A stretch of DNA of 64,000 nucleotides, taken from Methylophaga thalassica MP (lineage in GTDB: Bacteria > Pseudomonadota > Gammaproteobacteria > Nitrosococcales > Methylophagaceae). A program made the translations under genes and the position numbers. Positions within the stretch are counted from its first letter, which is position 1. Each line of letters opens with the position of its first letter. Below, in pieces: positions 36,924 through 46,540 of the stretch. The notes below the pieces were generated by a model that made no database searches, was not told the origin of the DNA, and worked only from the letters and a program-made list of their open reading frames with translations. The DNA is taken from assembly GCF_000214595.1 (NCBI RefSeq), contig NZ_AFIG01000001.1, forward strand, positions 1,716,382-1,780,381, written 5' to 3'.

Positions 36924-38356
36924 GATGAAGAATCAGAAACGACTCTATGTGTCGTCCCCACTGTCTTTTTTTTCCAGACAAGTCCAGCAGCCAATATCAG
37001 CAAACCACTCATGATGCCCGGCAGGCCTTCGTAAACAGCATTGTGCAAACCAAAATAGCGCCATAATAAAGCCACAGACAAACCAATTAACATGGCAATA
37101 ATGCTCAGTCGTTGACTCGGTCTGAACCCCATACATAGAGTAATAAGCAAGGGAGCAAATGCACTCGCCAGACCAGACCAGGCAAAAATGACCAGACTGA
37201 ATACACTCTCTGAACTGGTTAATGCCCACAGCAAGGCAACCGTGACAATCCCAATCGTGCTCAACTTCAGAATCAAGGTATTTTCTATGTTATGTGGCAA
37301 TAAATCATGGGTTACTGCTGCCGAACAATTTAAAACAAGTGAATCAGCGGTCGACATTGTCGCAGCAAACACACCAGCAAGCACCAAACCAACTAGAGCG
37401 GGAGGCAATAATTCCATAGCCATCCTGGGTAAAGCCAACTCGGCATCAAAAGAACCTGCATCGCCAAGATAAACACGAGATAACATACCTACCCCGGTAG
37501 CAAGACAATAAAATGCTGTAAACCATAAGTAATACCATAAACGTGCTCTCATCATTTTATTGCCATGACTCAAAGCCATAAAACGAATCATCACATGCGG
37601 CTGACCAATGACTGAAAAGCCAGCAAACATCCAACTCAGGGCAAATAAGACACCACCCGTTAAACCGGGAATCACTAAATCCTGAGGGAACAAATTTAGA
37701 AAACCATCGACCTTATCCATTTCAACGATCGCGGCTGAAGGTCCACCCAATGTGGTTACTGCAATGAACAACATTAAACTCATCGCCACAATCATCACCA
37801 CCGATTGAGCAGCATCCGTCCAGATAGACGCCCTTATTCCGCCAGCAAAACAGTATAAGGTCACCATAATGGCGCCGATAATCGCGCCGGTGTAGCTAGG
37901 CCAGCCAAATAAAACGTGCAAAGCTTTACTGCCAGCAACCAGTTGAGCACCAGCATAAGCTAACAATAACACAAGAGAAATCAGCGCAATGAGTCGCTGC
38001 AGGACAATATCATTCTGTCCATACCAGTTACTTAATACACCGGCATAACTCGGTTCAGCACTGTCACTGGTGGCACGACGCAGACGGGAATGAACAAAAG
38101 TAGAGGCGATCAGATCGCCTAAAATCCAGCCAATCATAATCCAGATGGAAGCGAGACCTGTGGCGTAGGTATAACCAATCACGCCAATAAACATATAACC
38201 ACTATTATTTGTGGCTACAGCAGATAAACCAACAAGACTAGGAGGAATGTCACTACTGGCCAGGTAATAATCTTTCTTAGTGCCACGACTGAAAAAAACA
38301 GAACTCACACCAATAGCCACAAAAATGGCAAGAAATCCTAAAAAACTCCAAATCAT
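36920..38356 (-). CDS. sodium:solute symporter (SSS family)
   Basis: 478 residues from the ATG at 38356; AAGGAGG lies 5 bases upstream, so the longer frame from 38374 is not used. About 13 membrane helices; the SSS-type core YYLASSDIPPSLVGLSAVATNNSG, GGIRASIWTDAAQSVVMIVAM and AATMSTADSLVLN are visible. It resembles PutP and would import a substrate with Na+. It follows the TPR gene by 38 bp with no terminator, and thus may be read from the ectoine operon; an osmolyte is a plausible substrate. Confidence 0.85.
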   Translation of the reverse strand: MIWSFLGFLAIFVAIGVSSVFFSRGTKKDYYLASSDIPPSLVGLSAVATNNSGYMFIGVIGYTYATGLASIWIMIGWILGDLIASTFVHSRLRRATSDSAEPSYAGVLSNWYGQNDIVLQRLIALISLVLLLAYAGAQLVAGSKALHVLFGWPSYTGAIIGAIMVTLYCFAGGIRASIWTDAAQSVVMIVAMSLMLFIAVTTLGGPSAAIVEMDKVDGFLNLFPQDLVIPGLTGGVLFALSWMFAGFSVIGQPHVMIRFMALSHGNKMMRARLWYYLWFTAFYCLATGVGMLSRVYLGDAGSFDAELALPRMAMELLPPALVGLVLAGVFAATMSTADSLVLNCSAAVTHDLLPHNIENTLILKLSTIGIVTVALLWALTSSESVFSLVIFAWSGLASAFAPLLITLCMGFRPSQRLSIIAMLIGLSVALLWRYFGLHNAVYEGLPGIMSGLLILAAGLVWKKKTVGTTHRVVSDSSS

Positions 38357-38394
38357 GTCATCCTCCTTTTGCAAAAACCACCGCGCTAGGAGGC

Positions 38395-39279
38395 TTAACT
38401 TTCAACTGTATTTTTTAGTAATAGTTCCAGTTCTGGATGTGACTTCAACGGCTCAAGCGCCGGATCATCTTTGCACTGTTCACGATAGGTATCACTGCAC
38501 TGAATAGCTTGTTTCAGATAACGAATAGCCTCATCAAACTGATTCATGGCGGTATTGGCACACGCCAACTGATAAAAGGCATGGCCATTTTCCGGATCAG
38601 ACTCCAAGGCCTGATGACAAAGATTGGACGCCCACTGTGGTTCATCAAGCTCCAGTACAGCATCCGCTTTATACGTTAAGGCTTCAACATCATAGGGTCT
38701 TATCGCCATGATCTGGTCATATACCGCAATTTTGTTACTTGGACTGGTTTCCTGTCCCGCTCTTAACCATAACGACTGCACTTCTTGTGTGTGCTCAATC
38801 TTCTCGCGATTTTCTTCGATCTGTTGTGTTTCTTTACTGAGTTGCTGCTCAATAGCATGAAGACGTTTTTCATACTCATTGATCAGGCTGTTGATTTCTT
38901 GGTCTGCCAGTGTATGAACACGCTCTTTAATTTCACGAATAGATGACCAGCCCACCAAAACTAACACTGATGAGGCTGCAGCAATAAGATAGAAAAAATA
39001 GGTCACCGTATCGGTGGCATACCCGACAGCCCTGTCCGCGGCTGATAGTTCTTTATCGACAGTCATTTGAATCATTTCTGCCCGCTGAGCAGCCATATCT
39101 GTGCGTAGTTGTTTTAGCTCATCCAGCACATAGCGTTCTATAAACGGGGTATATAAGGGTTCTTTTAGGTTATCAACTGACTCTCGCATCTGCTGTTCAG
39201 AAGGAACCTGCTCAGCTGCAAACAGCTGAACAGGTAACAACAGTGCAATAAACAAACTAATCGTTAAGAAGCGAGACAT
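38395..39279 (-). CDS. TPR-containing membrane-anchored protein
   Basis: 294 residues: signal peptide (LTISLFIALLLPVQLFAAEQ), a membrane helix at about 88-108, a coiled coil (about 115-165) and three or so tetratricopeptide-like repeats in the last 120 residues (for example ALTYKADAVLELDEPQWASNL and GHAFYQLACANTAMNQFDEAIRYL). Scaffold or sensor role is likely, but the partner is unknown. It overlaps the 3' end of ask by 16 bp, which places it in the ectoine transcript. Confidence 0.75.
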   Translation of the reverse strand: MSRFLTISLFIALLLPVQLFAAEQVPSEQQMRESVDNLKEPLYTPFIERYVLDELKQLRTDMAAQRAEMIQMTVDKELSAADRAVGYATDTVTYFFYLIAAASSVLVLVGWSSIREIKERVHTLADQEINSLINEYEKRLHAIEQQLSKETQQIEENREKIEHTQEVQSLWLRAGQETSPSNKIAVYDQIMAIRPYDVEALTYKADAVLELDEPQWASNLCHQALESDPENGHAFYQLACANTAMNQFDEAIRYLKQAIQCSDTYREQCKDDPALEPLKSHPELELLLKNTVES

Positions 39280-40706
39280 ATGGCCCTTCCGTGATCGTGA
39301 ATTTCTACCAGCACACTGTGCAGGCTCTTGATGGCATCGTCATAGTCATCTTCATTGATAATAAACTGCATATCAACCTGACGCATGGACTGATGCATGG
39401 CTAAAACACTGATGTTTTCTTTTGCAAGTGCACCAACGGTTTTTGCCAAAATACCTGGGATCTTCATATCACTGCCGATGGCAGACACAATCGCCACTTT
39501 TTGTTGATTAATTTCAGCATCAACAAAACGTTCTTGTAAGGCATTACGGATACGTTTTATTGTTTTGAGATTGGCAGAGAGATAGTGGGTAATTGTGTTG
39601 GCGTTGATATCTTTAGAGATGATATGTGCTTTAAATCTGTCTATCATCGTCAGAATTTCACGATCATAAACGTCAATATTACCCGCCATATCTTGATCAA
39701 AGAGTTCAAACGCATACACCCCTTTGCAACCGGCAATGATTTCAACACAGGGGGTTGCACTGATATAGTCACCCGTAATTAATGTGCCGGCATGTTCAGG
39801 TTCAAATGTATTACGTACACGTAGAGCAATCTCATTTCTTCGTAAGCCTTTAGCCGCCTTAGGATGAATGGCTTCCATACCTAGATTAGCTAATTGATCA
39901 GCAACATCGTAATTTGTTCGGCCAATAGGTACGGCATTATCTTCACCCACTAATCGGGGATCAGCACTGCTGAGATGAAATTCTTTGTGAATGATGGCTT
40001 CACTAGCGTTGGTTAGAACAGCAATACGACTGAAGCTCATTTCACTGTAACCACGGTCAAATGTTGACATTAGACCATCATCGCTATGTGCATAACCGGT
40101 GACGATAGGCAATTGCTTTTTGAGGTCGATATCCTGAAAAGCGATTTTGATACGTTCGTCTAAAGGTAAGTGCTTGTCTGTTTGCCAGCCGGTTAAATCA
40201 ACAAAAATAGCATCAATACCATCACGCTGAAGCAACTGCGTCATGTTCCATGCACTGTGAGCTTCACCAATACTGGCGAGCATTTCCCTCACGGTTTCAA
40301 GATGCATATCCAGCTCAAAGTGGCCATGCTGGCAAAGTCTTTGTAGATCAGCCAAACAGCGTTCAGCATCATCAAGACGTTCACCTATGAACTGATTAGC
40401 ACGTTCAAGATTGTCAGGTTTTTTATAAAAACTTTCATTGATAGTGAAAATCTTTTGCTTTAAATCTGCTAAAGCTTGTTTCCAGCTATCATCATGTATT
40501 CCGTTTGCAAATAAACCGAACACACCGGGTTGCCCGGTTTTTTTATGCTCCAGCAACAAGTCGGTAATACCGCCATAAGCTGAAACAACAAATATACGAT
40601 TGTAGAGCGAGTCGTGATGAACCGGTTTCAGAATAATGTTATCGCGCACCGCAACATAGTCGCTCATAGAAGTGCCGCCGATTTTTTCTACCGTATGAAA
40701 ACTCAT
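39264..40706 (-). CDS. ask: ectoine-specific aspartate kinase
   Basis: 480 residues. The kinase core starts HTVEKIGGTSMSDYVAV (KxGGTS), followed by NASEAIIHKEFHLSSADPRLV and two C-terminal ACT domains (AIVSAIGSDMKIPGILAKTVGAL). This is the Ask_Ect type, less sensitive to feedback inhibition, and it feeds aspartate into aspartate-semialdehyde and diaminobutyrate. It follows ectC by 134 bp with a hairpin in between, as in the ectABC-ask operons of halophilic methylotrophs. Confidence 0.93.
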   Translation of the reverse strand: MSFHTVEKIGGTSMSDYVAVRDNIILKPVHHDSLYNRIFVVSAYGGITDLLLEHKKTGQPGVFGLFANGIHDDSWKQALADLKQKIFTINESFYKKPDNLERANQFIGERLDDAERCLADLQRLCQHGHFELDMHLETVREMLASIGEAHSAWNMTQLLQRDGIDAIFVDLTGWQTDKHLPLDERIKIAFQDIDLKKQLPIVTGYAHSDDGLMSTFDRGYSEMSFSRIAVLTNASEAIIHKEFHLSSADPRLVGEDNAVPIGRTNYDVADQLANLGMEAIHPKAAKGLRRNEIALRVRNTFEPEHAGTLITGDYISATPCVEIIAGCKGVYAFELFDQDMAGNIDVYDREILTMIDRFKAHIISKDINANTITHYLSANLKTIKRIRNALQERFVDAEINQQKVAIVSAIGSDMKIPGILAKTVGALAKENISVLAMHQSMRQVDMQFIINEDDYDDAIKSLHSVLVEIHDHGRAICLAS

Positions 40707-40804
40707 TGTATTCTCTCTATTTCATCCTTTTTGGATTAGCTATCTTGTTCACTGTCAAAGCAGGCAGTGAACAAGATGTTTATTGACTGTTATAGCCCGA
40801 GGTA

Positions 40805-40833
40805 AGGCATCGATCACGTTCTGATCGGTGCCT
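40805..40833 (-). other. hairpin between ectC and ask
   Basis: AGGCA.CGATCA pairs with TGATCG.TGCCT around a 5-base loop (11 pairs with one mismatch). No T-tract follows, so it is more likely an mRNA processing or stability element than a terminator. Confidence 0.5.
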
Positions 40834-40840
40834 GAGCAAA

Positions 40841-41245
40841 TTAGTCACTAATGGTGTCTGCTTCTAGTTCATAAGCACCATCTTTGTTATGAACTTCCGT
40901 GCCATGAAGTGGTGGGTTAAACACACATGCCAGTTTCATCTCTTTAAACGCACGTAGCATATGTTTATCGTGTTTATCGAGGTTATATAAGGTACCTGGC
41001 GTGATGGCATATTTTTTCCCATCATCCAATGTTTCAACTTCACCTTCACCACTGATGCAATACACAGATTCCAGATGATTCTGATAATGCATTCTGAAAT
41101 CAGCACCTTCATAGATGGTGGTGATATGGAAAGAGAATCCCATATTGTCATCTTTTAATAACAGGCGGGTACTGTCCCAATTACCATTAGGATCCACAAT
41201 TTTACGGTCTGTTTTTTCTGCTTCCTGAAGTTGTCTAACAAGCAT
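40841..41245 (-). CDS. ectC: L-ectoine synthase
   Basis: 134 residues of the cupin superfamily. The start [16 protein letters not shown], the metal-binding cupin strands ([19 protein letters not shown] and [16 protein letters not shown]), and the late [11 protein letters not shown] are diagnostic for EctC, which cyclises N-gamma-acetyldiaminobutyrate to ectoine in the cytoplasm. It lies 71 bp after ectB with a hairpin in the spacer. Length agrees with characterised EctC proteins. Confidence 0.97.
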   Translation of the reverse strand: MLVRQLQEAEKTDRKIVDPNGNWDSTRLLLKDDNMGFSFHITTIYEGADFRMHYQNHLESVYCISGEGEVETLDDGKKYAITPGTLYNLDKHDKHMLRAFKEMKLACVFNPPLHGTEVHNKDGAYELEADTISD

Positions 41246-41280
41246 TTCATTTCCTCTTATTTGATTATTATTTGGAATAG

Positions 41281-41306
41281 AAACGGGTGGCGAACCACCC
41301 GTTTTC
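41281..41306 (-). other. hairpin between ectB and ectC
   Basis: AAACGGGTGG and CCACCCGTTT form a 10-bp perfect stem around CGAA, exactly in the ectB-ectC spacer. On the minus strand it lacks a long U-tract; partial attenuation or mRNA protection is likely. Confidence 0.6.
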
Positions 41307-41316
41307 TTATAAGCAA

Positions 41317-42654
41317 TTAAGACTGACGAGACATTTTCTCGACTTCTTCACTGACTGAGTAATCACCTTCGAAGTAATCTTTTTCTTCTGGGATATTGTC
41401 AGCCTTGGCACAAACTTCTTTGATAGATTGCTCAAGAATATCGATACCCTTTTCCAGGTTTTCTTGTGTGATGGTGAGTGGACATAAAAATTTGACCACA
41501 TGATCATCGGTACCGCTTGTCTCAATGATCAAACCTTTCTGGAAAGCGTTATGCGTGATTTTTCCTGCAAGTTCACCACTAACGCAGTTAATTCCTCGGA
41601 ACATGCCACGACCATGCGAGTTAAAGTTACCCTCACCGTATAGCTCAACAATCTTGTCAACGCGTTTGGCGATGTAGTCCCCTTTTGCCTGTACTTCTTT
41701 AGCAAAAGTGTCGTCTTTCCAATAGTTATCCAGTGCCGCTTTAGCAGTAATAAAGGCAGGATTGTTACCACGGAACGTACCGTTATGTTCACCCGGTTTC
41801 CATTGATCTAACTCGGGTTTCATCAACACGATAGCGAACGGCAAGCCGTAACCACTTAATGATTTCGATACCGTCACGATATCAGGGTAGATACCGGCTT
41901 CTTCAAAGCTGAAGAAGGTACCTGTACGACCACACCCCGCCTGAATATCATCAATAATCAGCAATACATCATGTTTTTTACAGATATCTGACAGGCTTTT
42001 TAACCAAGTTGTTGAGCAAGCGTTAATACCACCCTCACCCTGAACTGTTTCCACAATCACAGCGGCAGGTTTGTCTACACCACTGCTTGAATCTGAAAGG
42101 ACTTTATCGAGATAGTTGGTCGTATCAACATCATCGCCCATATAACCATCATAAGGCATACGTGTTGCACCACTCAGGCTCACACCTGCGCCACCACGAT
42201 GATGGCCATTACCAGTAATCGCCAGTGAACCTAATGTCTGGCCATGCCAGCCGTTAGTGAACGAAATGATATTTTCTCTGCCGGTGTATTTACGTGCCGT
42301 TTTTAATGCGGCTTCAACGGCATTTGTGCCTGTTGGGCCAGTAAACATCACGATATAGTCTAAGTCACGTGGTTTTAATATATTGTTATTGAAACTCTCT
42401 AAAAACTCGCCTTTCGCACGGGTATGGAGATCAAGACCTTGGGTAATACCATCGTTTTCAATGTATTCGAGCAGTTTTTCTTTGAACAGATCATTATTGT
42501 GACCATAATTCAATGAACCAGCCCCAGCTAAAAAGTCTAGGTAAGCGTTCCCTTCTTCATCATAGATAAACTCATCTTTGGCACGGTTAAACATGCGCGG
42601 AAAAGATCGAGCATAAGAACGAACTTCTGATTCAATTTCATCAAAGATTTTCAT
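41317..42654 (-). CDS. ectB: diaminobutyrate-2-oxoglutarate transaminase
   Basis: 445 residues, class III PLP aminotransferase. The N-terminal [20 protein letters not shown], the NYGHNND substrate segment, the [13 protein letters not shown] Asp that holds the pyridine ring, and the PLP lysine in [12 protein letters not shown] identify EctB. It converts aspartate-semialdehyde to L-2,4-diaminobutyrate using glutamate. Second gene of the ectoine operon, 59 bp after ectA. Confidence 0.97.
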   Translation of the reverse strand: MKIFDEIESEVRSYARSFPRMFNRAKDEFIYDEEGNAYLDFLAGAGSLNYGHNNDLFKEKLLEYIENDGITQGLDLHTRAKGEFLESFNNNILKPRDLDYIVMFTGPTGTNAVEAALKTARKYTGRENIISFTNGWHGQTLGSLAITGNGHHRGGAGVSLSGATRMPYDGYMGDDVDTTNYLDKVLSDSSSGVDKPAAVIVETVQGEGGINACSTTWLKSLSDICKKHDVLLIIDDIQAGCGRTGTFFSFEEAGIYPDIVTVSKSLSGYGLPFAIVLMKPELDQWKPGEHNGTFRGNNPAFITAKAALDNYWKDDTFAKEVQAKGDYIAKRVDKIVELYGEGNFNSHGRGMFRGINCVSGELAGKITHNAFQKGLIIETSGTDDHVVKFLCPLTITQENLEKGIDILEQSIKEVCAKADNIPEEKDYFEGDYSVSEEVEKMSRQS

Positions 42655-42713
42655 AGGTTTTTTTCTCCTAGTAGTATTTTTTTATTCGTGTCCCAGCGTG
42701 TAGAAATAATGGC

Positions 42714-43223
42714 TTACAGCTTAAACGGACCGACTTTGACCAACATTTCCGTTTCATGTTGGCCAGCAAAATGTTGTTGGCGATCAAACATCACCGAACG
42801 GTTTAGTTGTGTGTTTAATTTATTCGCTAGACTCTCGAACAAGGCCCAAGATGCACGATTATCAGGGGTGATGGTTGTTTCGATATATTTCACGTCTTTG
42901 CAGATATCCCGTGCCAGGATATGACGAAGCATTCGACTTGCGAGTCCTTGCCCCCTTGCTTTCTCTCCTACCGCCACTTGCCAGATAAATAAGGTGTCTG
43001 GCTTTTTCGGTAATACATAGCCAGAAATGAAACCCACAAGGTTTGCGTCCATTTCTGCTGCTACTGACGTCTGAGAAAAATGACTGCTTTGTAACAAATT
43101 GCAGTACATGGAATTGGTATCAAGAGGAGGACAGGCAGATATTAAATCAAAGACGGATGCACCATCTTCTGCTGTGGGCTCTCTTAAAGTAATTGAAGCT
43201 TTTTCATGATTATCATTATTCAT
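42714..43223 (-). CDS. ectA: L-2,4-diaminobutyrate acetyltransferase
   Basis: 169-residue GNAT acetyltransferase. ITLREPTAEDGASVFDLI at the start and the acetyl-CoA loop VAVGEKARGQGLASRML (RGQGLA) are clear, and the C-terminal part (TITPDNRASWALFESLA) fits EctA. It acetylates diaminobutyrate, the second step to ectoine. First gene of ectABC-ask. Its long leader (about 135 bp from the start to the EctR operator) is AT-rich with a weak ribosome binding site. Confidence 0.95.
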   Translation of the reverse strand: MNNDNHEKASITLREPTAEDGASVFDLISACPPLDTNSMYCNLLQSSHFSQTSVAAEMDANLVGFISGYVLPKKPDTLFIWQVAVGEKARGQGLASRMLRHILARDICKDVKYIETTITPDNRASWALFESLANKLNTQLNRSVMFDRQQHFAGQHETEMLVKVGPFKL

Positions 43224-43357
43224 TTATAAATAGCTCTATTGTTTATATCTCTATCAATTATAAGTTGCAAAAAACCTGTAAATTCTACGAAAAAACTATA
43301 TAAGGCATAATAAACAGTAATTCGAATAAAACTATACAGGCTGTTAATGATTTAATA

Positions 43358-43375
43358 TATATAGTACACTAAATA
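43358..43375. promoter_or_regulatory. EctR operator
   Basis: TATATAGTACACTAAATA: two 8-bp half-sites separated by 2 bp. Read on the minus strand it is identical to the pseudopalindrome reported, as I recall it, for EctR1 of Methylotuvimicrobium alcaliphilum. It lies 43 bp before the CheW-like gene and 135 bp before ectA, so one site could control both directions. Confidence 0.8.
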
Positions 43376-43417
43376 AATATATTGTCCAGCCCGAGATTAA
43401 TAACGTATATTCAATAG

Positions 43418-43855
43418 ATGACATTACAGTTACATGACAACAAACAATGGCTATGCTTCCTTATTGAAGATGAGACTTATGCACACCCTGTAAATAAGAT
43501 AAGAGAAGTTCATGATTATATGGCAGCGGTCCCTGTACCCGGTGCCCCTTCCTATATAGAAGGAGTACTGAACATAAGAGGCGAGATAGTCACCATTGTG
43601 AGTAGTAGGAAATTATTAGGAATTGATGAGACAGATCAGCATCGCCACATCGTTATTATTGAGTCAAAAAAGGGCTTGGTGGGTATTAGCGTTGATGAAG
43701 TCGTGAAAATTACATTACTGGATTTACAGAATTTGGTGCCAGTAGAACAAAAAAATACATTGAGCCCTATCTATGCCACCTTAAAACATAAACAACAGCT
43801 AATTATATTGGCCGATTTTGAGCGTTGTTTTAATCAAATGGAAAATTATGAGTAA
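43418..43855 (+). CDS. CheW-domain protein upstream of ectR
   Basis: 145 residues, a single CheW domain: WLCFLIEDETYAHPVNKIREVHDYM, PGAPSYIEGVLNIRGEIVTIVSSRKLLG, and HIVIIESKKGLVGISVDEV are standard. CheW normally couples chemoreceptors to CheA, but no cheA or receptor gene is here. It overlaps ectR by 8 bp and starts just downstream of the EctR operator, so it must be co-expressed with the ectoine repressor. A role in osmotic signalling is possible but unproven. Confidence 0.85.
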   Translation: MTLQLHDNKQWLCFLIEDETYAHPVNKIREVHDYMAAVPVPGAPSYIEGVLNIRGEIVTIVSSRKLLGIDETDQHRHIVIIESKKGLVGISVDEVVKITLLDLQNLVPVEQKNTLSPIYATLKHKQQLIILADFERCFNQMENYE

Positions 43856-44447
43856 AACTATCGGTTTAAATTTAGATGCAGTTTATAATCTTGATCTGAC
43901 TGATGAACAGAAGGATCACCTGTTGAACCAAATTGAAGAAGTATTGATTGCATTACGACGAGTTATCCGTGCAACTGATTTGCACTCTAAATATCTTGCA
44001 AAGACAACCAGCCTGACTTCTCCACAGATTTTATTGTTACAAAGTCTCAGGGATAAAGGTCAAATTACAATTGGTGAGCTTGCTAATGAAATGAGCTTGA
44101 GTCAGGCAACGGTGACGACGATTGTTGATCGCCTGGAAAAACGTGAACTTGTTTATCGTATGCGTTCTGAGTCGGATAAACGCAAAGTTCATGTACACCT
44201 AACAGATAAAGCCCTGGAAATTCTGAAAAAAGCACCAATCCCACTGCAAGAGCAATTTACTCGTCAATTTGGCGATTTACAGGAGTGGGAGCAGACCATG
44301 ATTATTTCTGCGCTTAAGCGTGTGGCTCAAATGATGGATGCCCAGCATATAGATGCCTCACCAGTATTAGATATTGGTTTGTTAGACAGACATGATGACT
44401 TAATCGATACCCATACGCCTTTTCTGGAAGAAAAAGACAAGAGCTAA
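43848..44447 (+). CDS. ectR: MarR-type regulator of ectoine genes
   Basis: 199 residues from the ATG at 43848 (MSKTIGLNLDAVYN). MarR-type winged helix: TSPQILLLQSLRDKGQITIGELANEM, SQATVTTIVDRLEKRELVYRM and SDKRKVHVHLTDKAL. The N-terminal helix, length, and location divergent from ectABC-ask fit EctR, the repressor of ectoine synthesis in halophilic methylotrophs. The operator at 43358-43375 supports this. Its stop overlaps the stop of the EAL gene by 4 bp on the other strand. Confidence 0.9.
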   Translation: MSKTIGLNLDAVYNLDLTDEQKDHLLNQIEEVLIALRRVIRATDLHSKYLAKTTSLTSPQILLLQSLRDKGQITIGELANEMSLSQATVTTIVDRLEKRELVYRMRSESDKRKVHVHLTDKALEILKKAPIPLQEQFTRQFGDLQEWEQTMIISALKRVAQMMDAQHIDASPVLDIGLLDRHDDLIDTHTPFLEEKDKS

Positions 44448-46540
44448 TGCTCGAGCAATAAGCTGAGCTGAGGGACAGGCAGTGGATGGCTAAAATAAAA
44501 CCCCTGAAACTCGGCACAGCCTAACTTTCTTAATATGTCGGCCTGCTCACTTGTCTCAACACCTTCTGCAATGGTACAAAGCTGTAAATTATCGGCCAAT
44601 TGGACAATCGTTTGTGCTATTGCACAATCCTTACTATTGGTCACGATTTCTTCCACAAATGTGCGATCAATTTTTAGGGTATCAATAGGAAAATTCTTTA
44701 AGTAACTCAATGAAGAATATCCCGTACCAAAATCATCTATCGCCAGACGTACGCCAAGTTTTTTTAATGAGAAAAGCAGCGGAATCGTCTCTGCAGTATC
44801 TTTTAACATCGCCGTTTCTGTGATTTCCAACTCGAGCGTCTCTGGGGGTAAACCAGTTTCATCTAACGTTTTTCTTACGGTATCCAACAGGTAAGATTGG
44901 GTGAATTGTGAGGCAGATAAATTAACAGCTACTCGATACGCACAGCCCGACTCTTTTTGCCATTGTCTCACTTGCCGACAAGCCTGCATCAACACCCAGT
45001 CCCCAATCCCCAATATCAAACCTGTTGATTCAGCAATTTCAATAAAATAGTTTGGCGTTAATAATCCCTTCGTAGGATGTCGCCAACGCAACAATGCTTC
45101 AAGACCAACAATAGCCATGCTTTCAGCATCATATTGAGGTTGATAATAAACTTCAAACTGCTGTTCAGACAATGCTATCCGTAAATCATTCTCCATTTCT
45201 AAACGCAGTTTGAGATAATTATTCATGCTCTCAGAAAAGAACTGGTAATTATTTCTACCCTTTTCTTTTGCGTGATACATCGCTACATCAGCATGTTGCA
45301 ATAGCGTCTGTACATTGTGGCCATCATCAGGATAAAGCGTAATCCCAACGCTAATCGAAATATGTAGATGTTTCTCACTAATAAAAAAAGGAGCTGAGAA
45401 AGCACCAATGAGGCGGTTAGCAATTTCAGCTACCTGCTCAACTTTACTTATATCATCAAGTAAAACGGTAAACTCATCACCCGCCAGGCGAGCAACCCGA
45501 TTATCAGTATCATAATTGGCTTTGGCCACCAGATCCGAATCTCTCACACATTCACGTATCCGCTGGGCTGACTGACATAAGACTTCATCACCGATATGGT
45601 GCCCATAGGTATCGTTAATATATTTAAACCTGTCCAAATCAAGAAACATCAAAGCAAATTGCGCCTGATGACGTTTTGCACTGGCAATGGCCGTTTCTAA
45701 TTGTTCAATGAATAAACGTCGGTTGGGTAAATCGGTCAGCGTATCGTAGTAGGCATAATAGGTAATTTCTTGCTCTGATTGTTTTCTTGATGTGATGTCG
45801 TGCAAAGTACCAACAATTCGCCACTGACCATATTCAAAGCTAATATCTGTTCGCTCATTCACAAACAAAACACTGCCGTCAGAACGAATGATCCGGTATT
45901 CGATATCGTATGACTGTTTTTCATACACGGCTTGCTTGAGGGCTATAATTAATTTTGTCCGGTCTTCCGGGTGCACTTTTTTCAGAGCAGATCGTACGGT
46001 GAGATTGATTTCTTTGGAAAAACCCAACATAGCAAACATATCGGAGGAGCACTCAAGAAACTCGGACTCAAAATCCCATTCCCAGTAGACCAGATTTGCA
46101 ATAGATTGAGCCTTAGCTAATTTATTTTTATTAAGACTTAACTCTTGTAAAGTCCTGTTAGCTTTCAAGATATAACGGACTCTGTGCCTGAAAAGCGGCC
46201 ACTTGAGCGGCTTGGTGATGAAGTCTGTCGCACCGGATTCAAATGCTTGTTCAATATCTTCAACATCATCAAGTGCCGTGACCATCACAATGGCGCATTC
46301 TGCACCTTTAGGTAAAGCTCGCAGTCTGGCACAACATTCAAAACCGTTCATGCCTGGCATGGAAACATCAAGTAATGTGATATCAGGCTTGTGGAGTGAG
46401 AACTGGACTATAGCATCTTCACCAGAGGCGGCCTCAACAATCTCTAATTCCGTCGATGTTAATGATTGAGTCATTAACATCCGTGTGACAGGATCGTCAT
46501 CAACAATCAAGACCACTTGCTTTTTGATGGTATTTGCCAT
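44444..46540 (-). CDS. response regulator with PAS, GGDEF and EAL domains
   Basis: 698 residues from the ATG at 46540 (GGAGG, 5-base spacer); it shares one base with the hybrid-kinase stop. Domains in order: receiver (1-125, phosphoacceptor in DITLLDVSMPG), PAS (about 140-255), GGDEF (about 265-430, signature AGDEF, catalytically acceptable), EAL (about 440-695, LEALLRWRHP, DDFGTGYSSL). It probably makes and degrades c-di-GMP according to phosphorylation by the upstream hybrid protein. Cytoplasmic; no membrane segment. Confidence 0.92.
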   Translation of the reverse strand: MANTIKKQVVLIVDDDPVTRMLMTQSLTSTELEIVEAASGEDAIVQFSLHKPDITLLDVSMPGMNGFECCARLRALPKGAECAIVMVTALDDVEDIEQAFESGATDFITKPLKWPLFRHRVRYILKANRTLQELSLNKNKLAKAQSIANLVYWEWDFESEFLECSSDMFAMLGFSKEINLTVRSALKKVHPEDRTKLIIALKQAVYEKQSYDIEYRIIRSDGSVLFVNERTDISFEYGQWRIVGTLHDITSRKQSEQEITYYAYYDTLTDLPNRRLFIEQLETAIASAKRHQAQFALMFLDLDRFKYINDTYGHHIGDEVLCQSAQRIRECVRDSDLVAKANYDTDNRVARLAGDEFTVLLDDISKVEQVAEIANRLIGAFSAPFFISEKHLHISISVGITLYPDDGHNVQTLLQHADVAMYHAKEKGRNNYQFFSESMNNYLKLRLEMENDLRIALSEQQFEVYYQPQYDAESMAIVGLEALLRWRHPTKGLLTPNYFIEIAESTGLILGIGDWVLMQACRQVRQWQKESGCAYRVAVNLSASQFTQSYLLDTVRKTLDETGLPPETLELEITETAMLKDTAETIPLLFSLKKLGVRLAIDDFGTGYSSLSYLKNFPIDTLKIDRTFVEEIVTNSKDCAIAQTIVQLADNLQLCTIAEGVETSEQADILRKLGCAEFQGFYFSHPLPVPQLSLLLEH

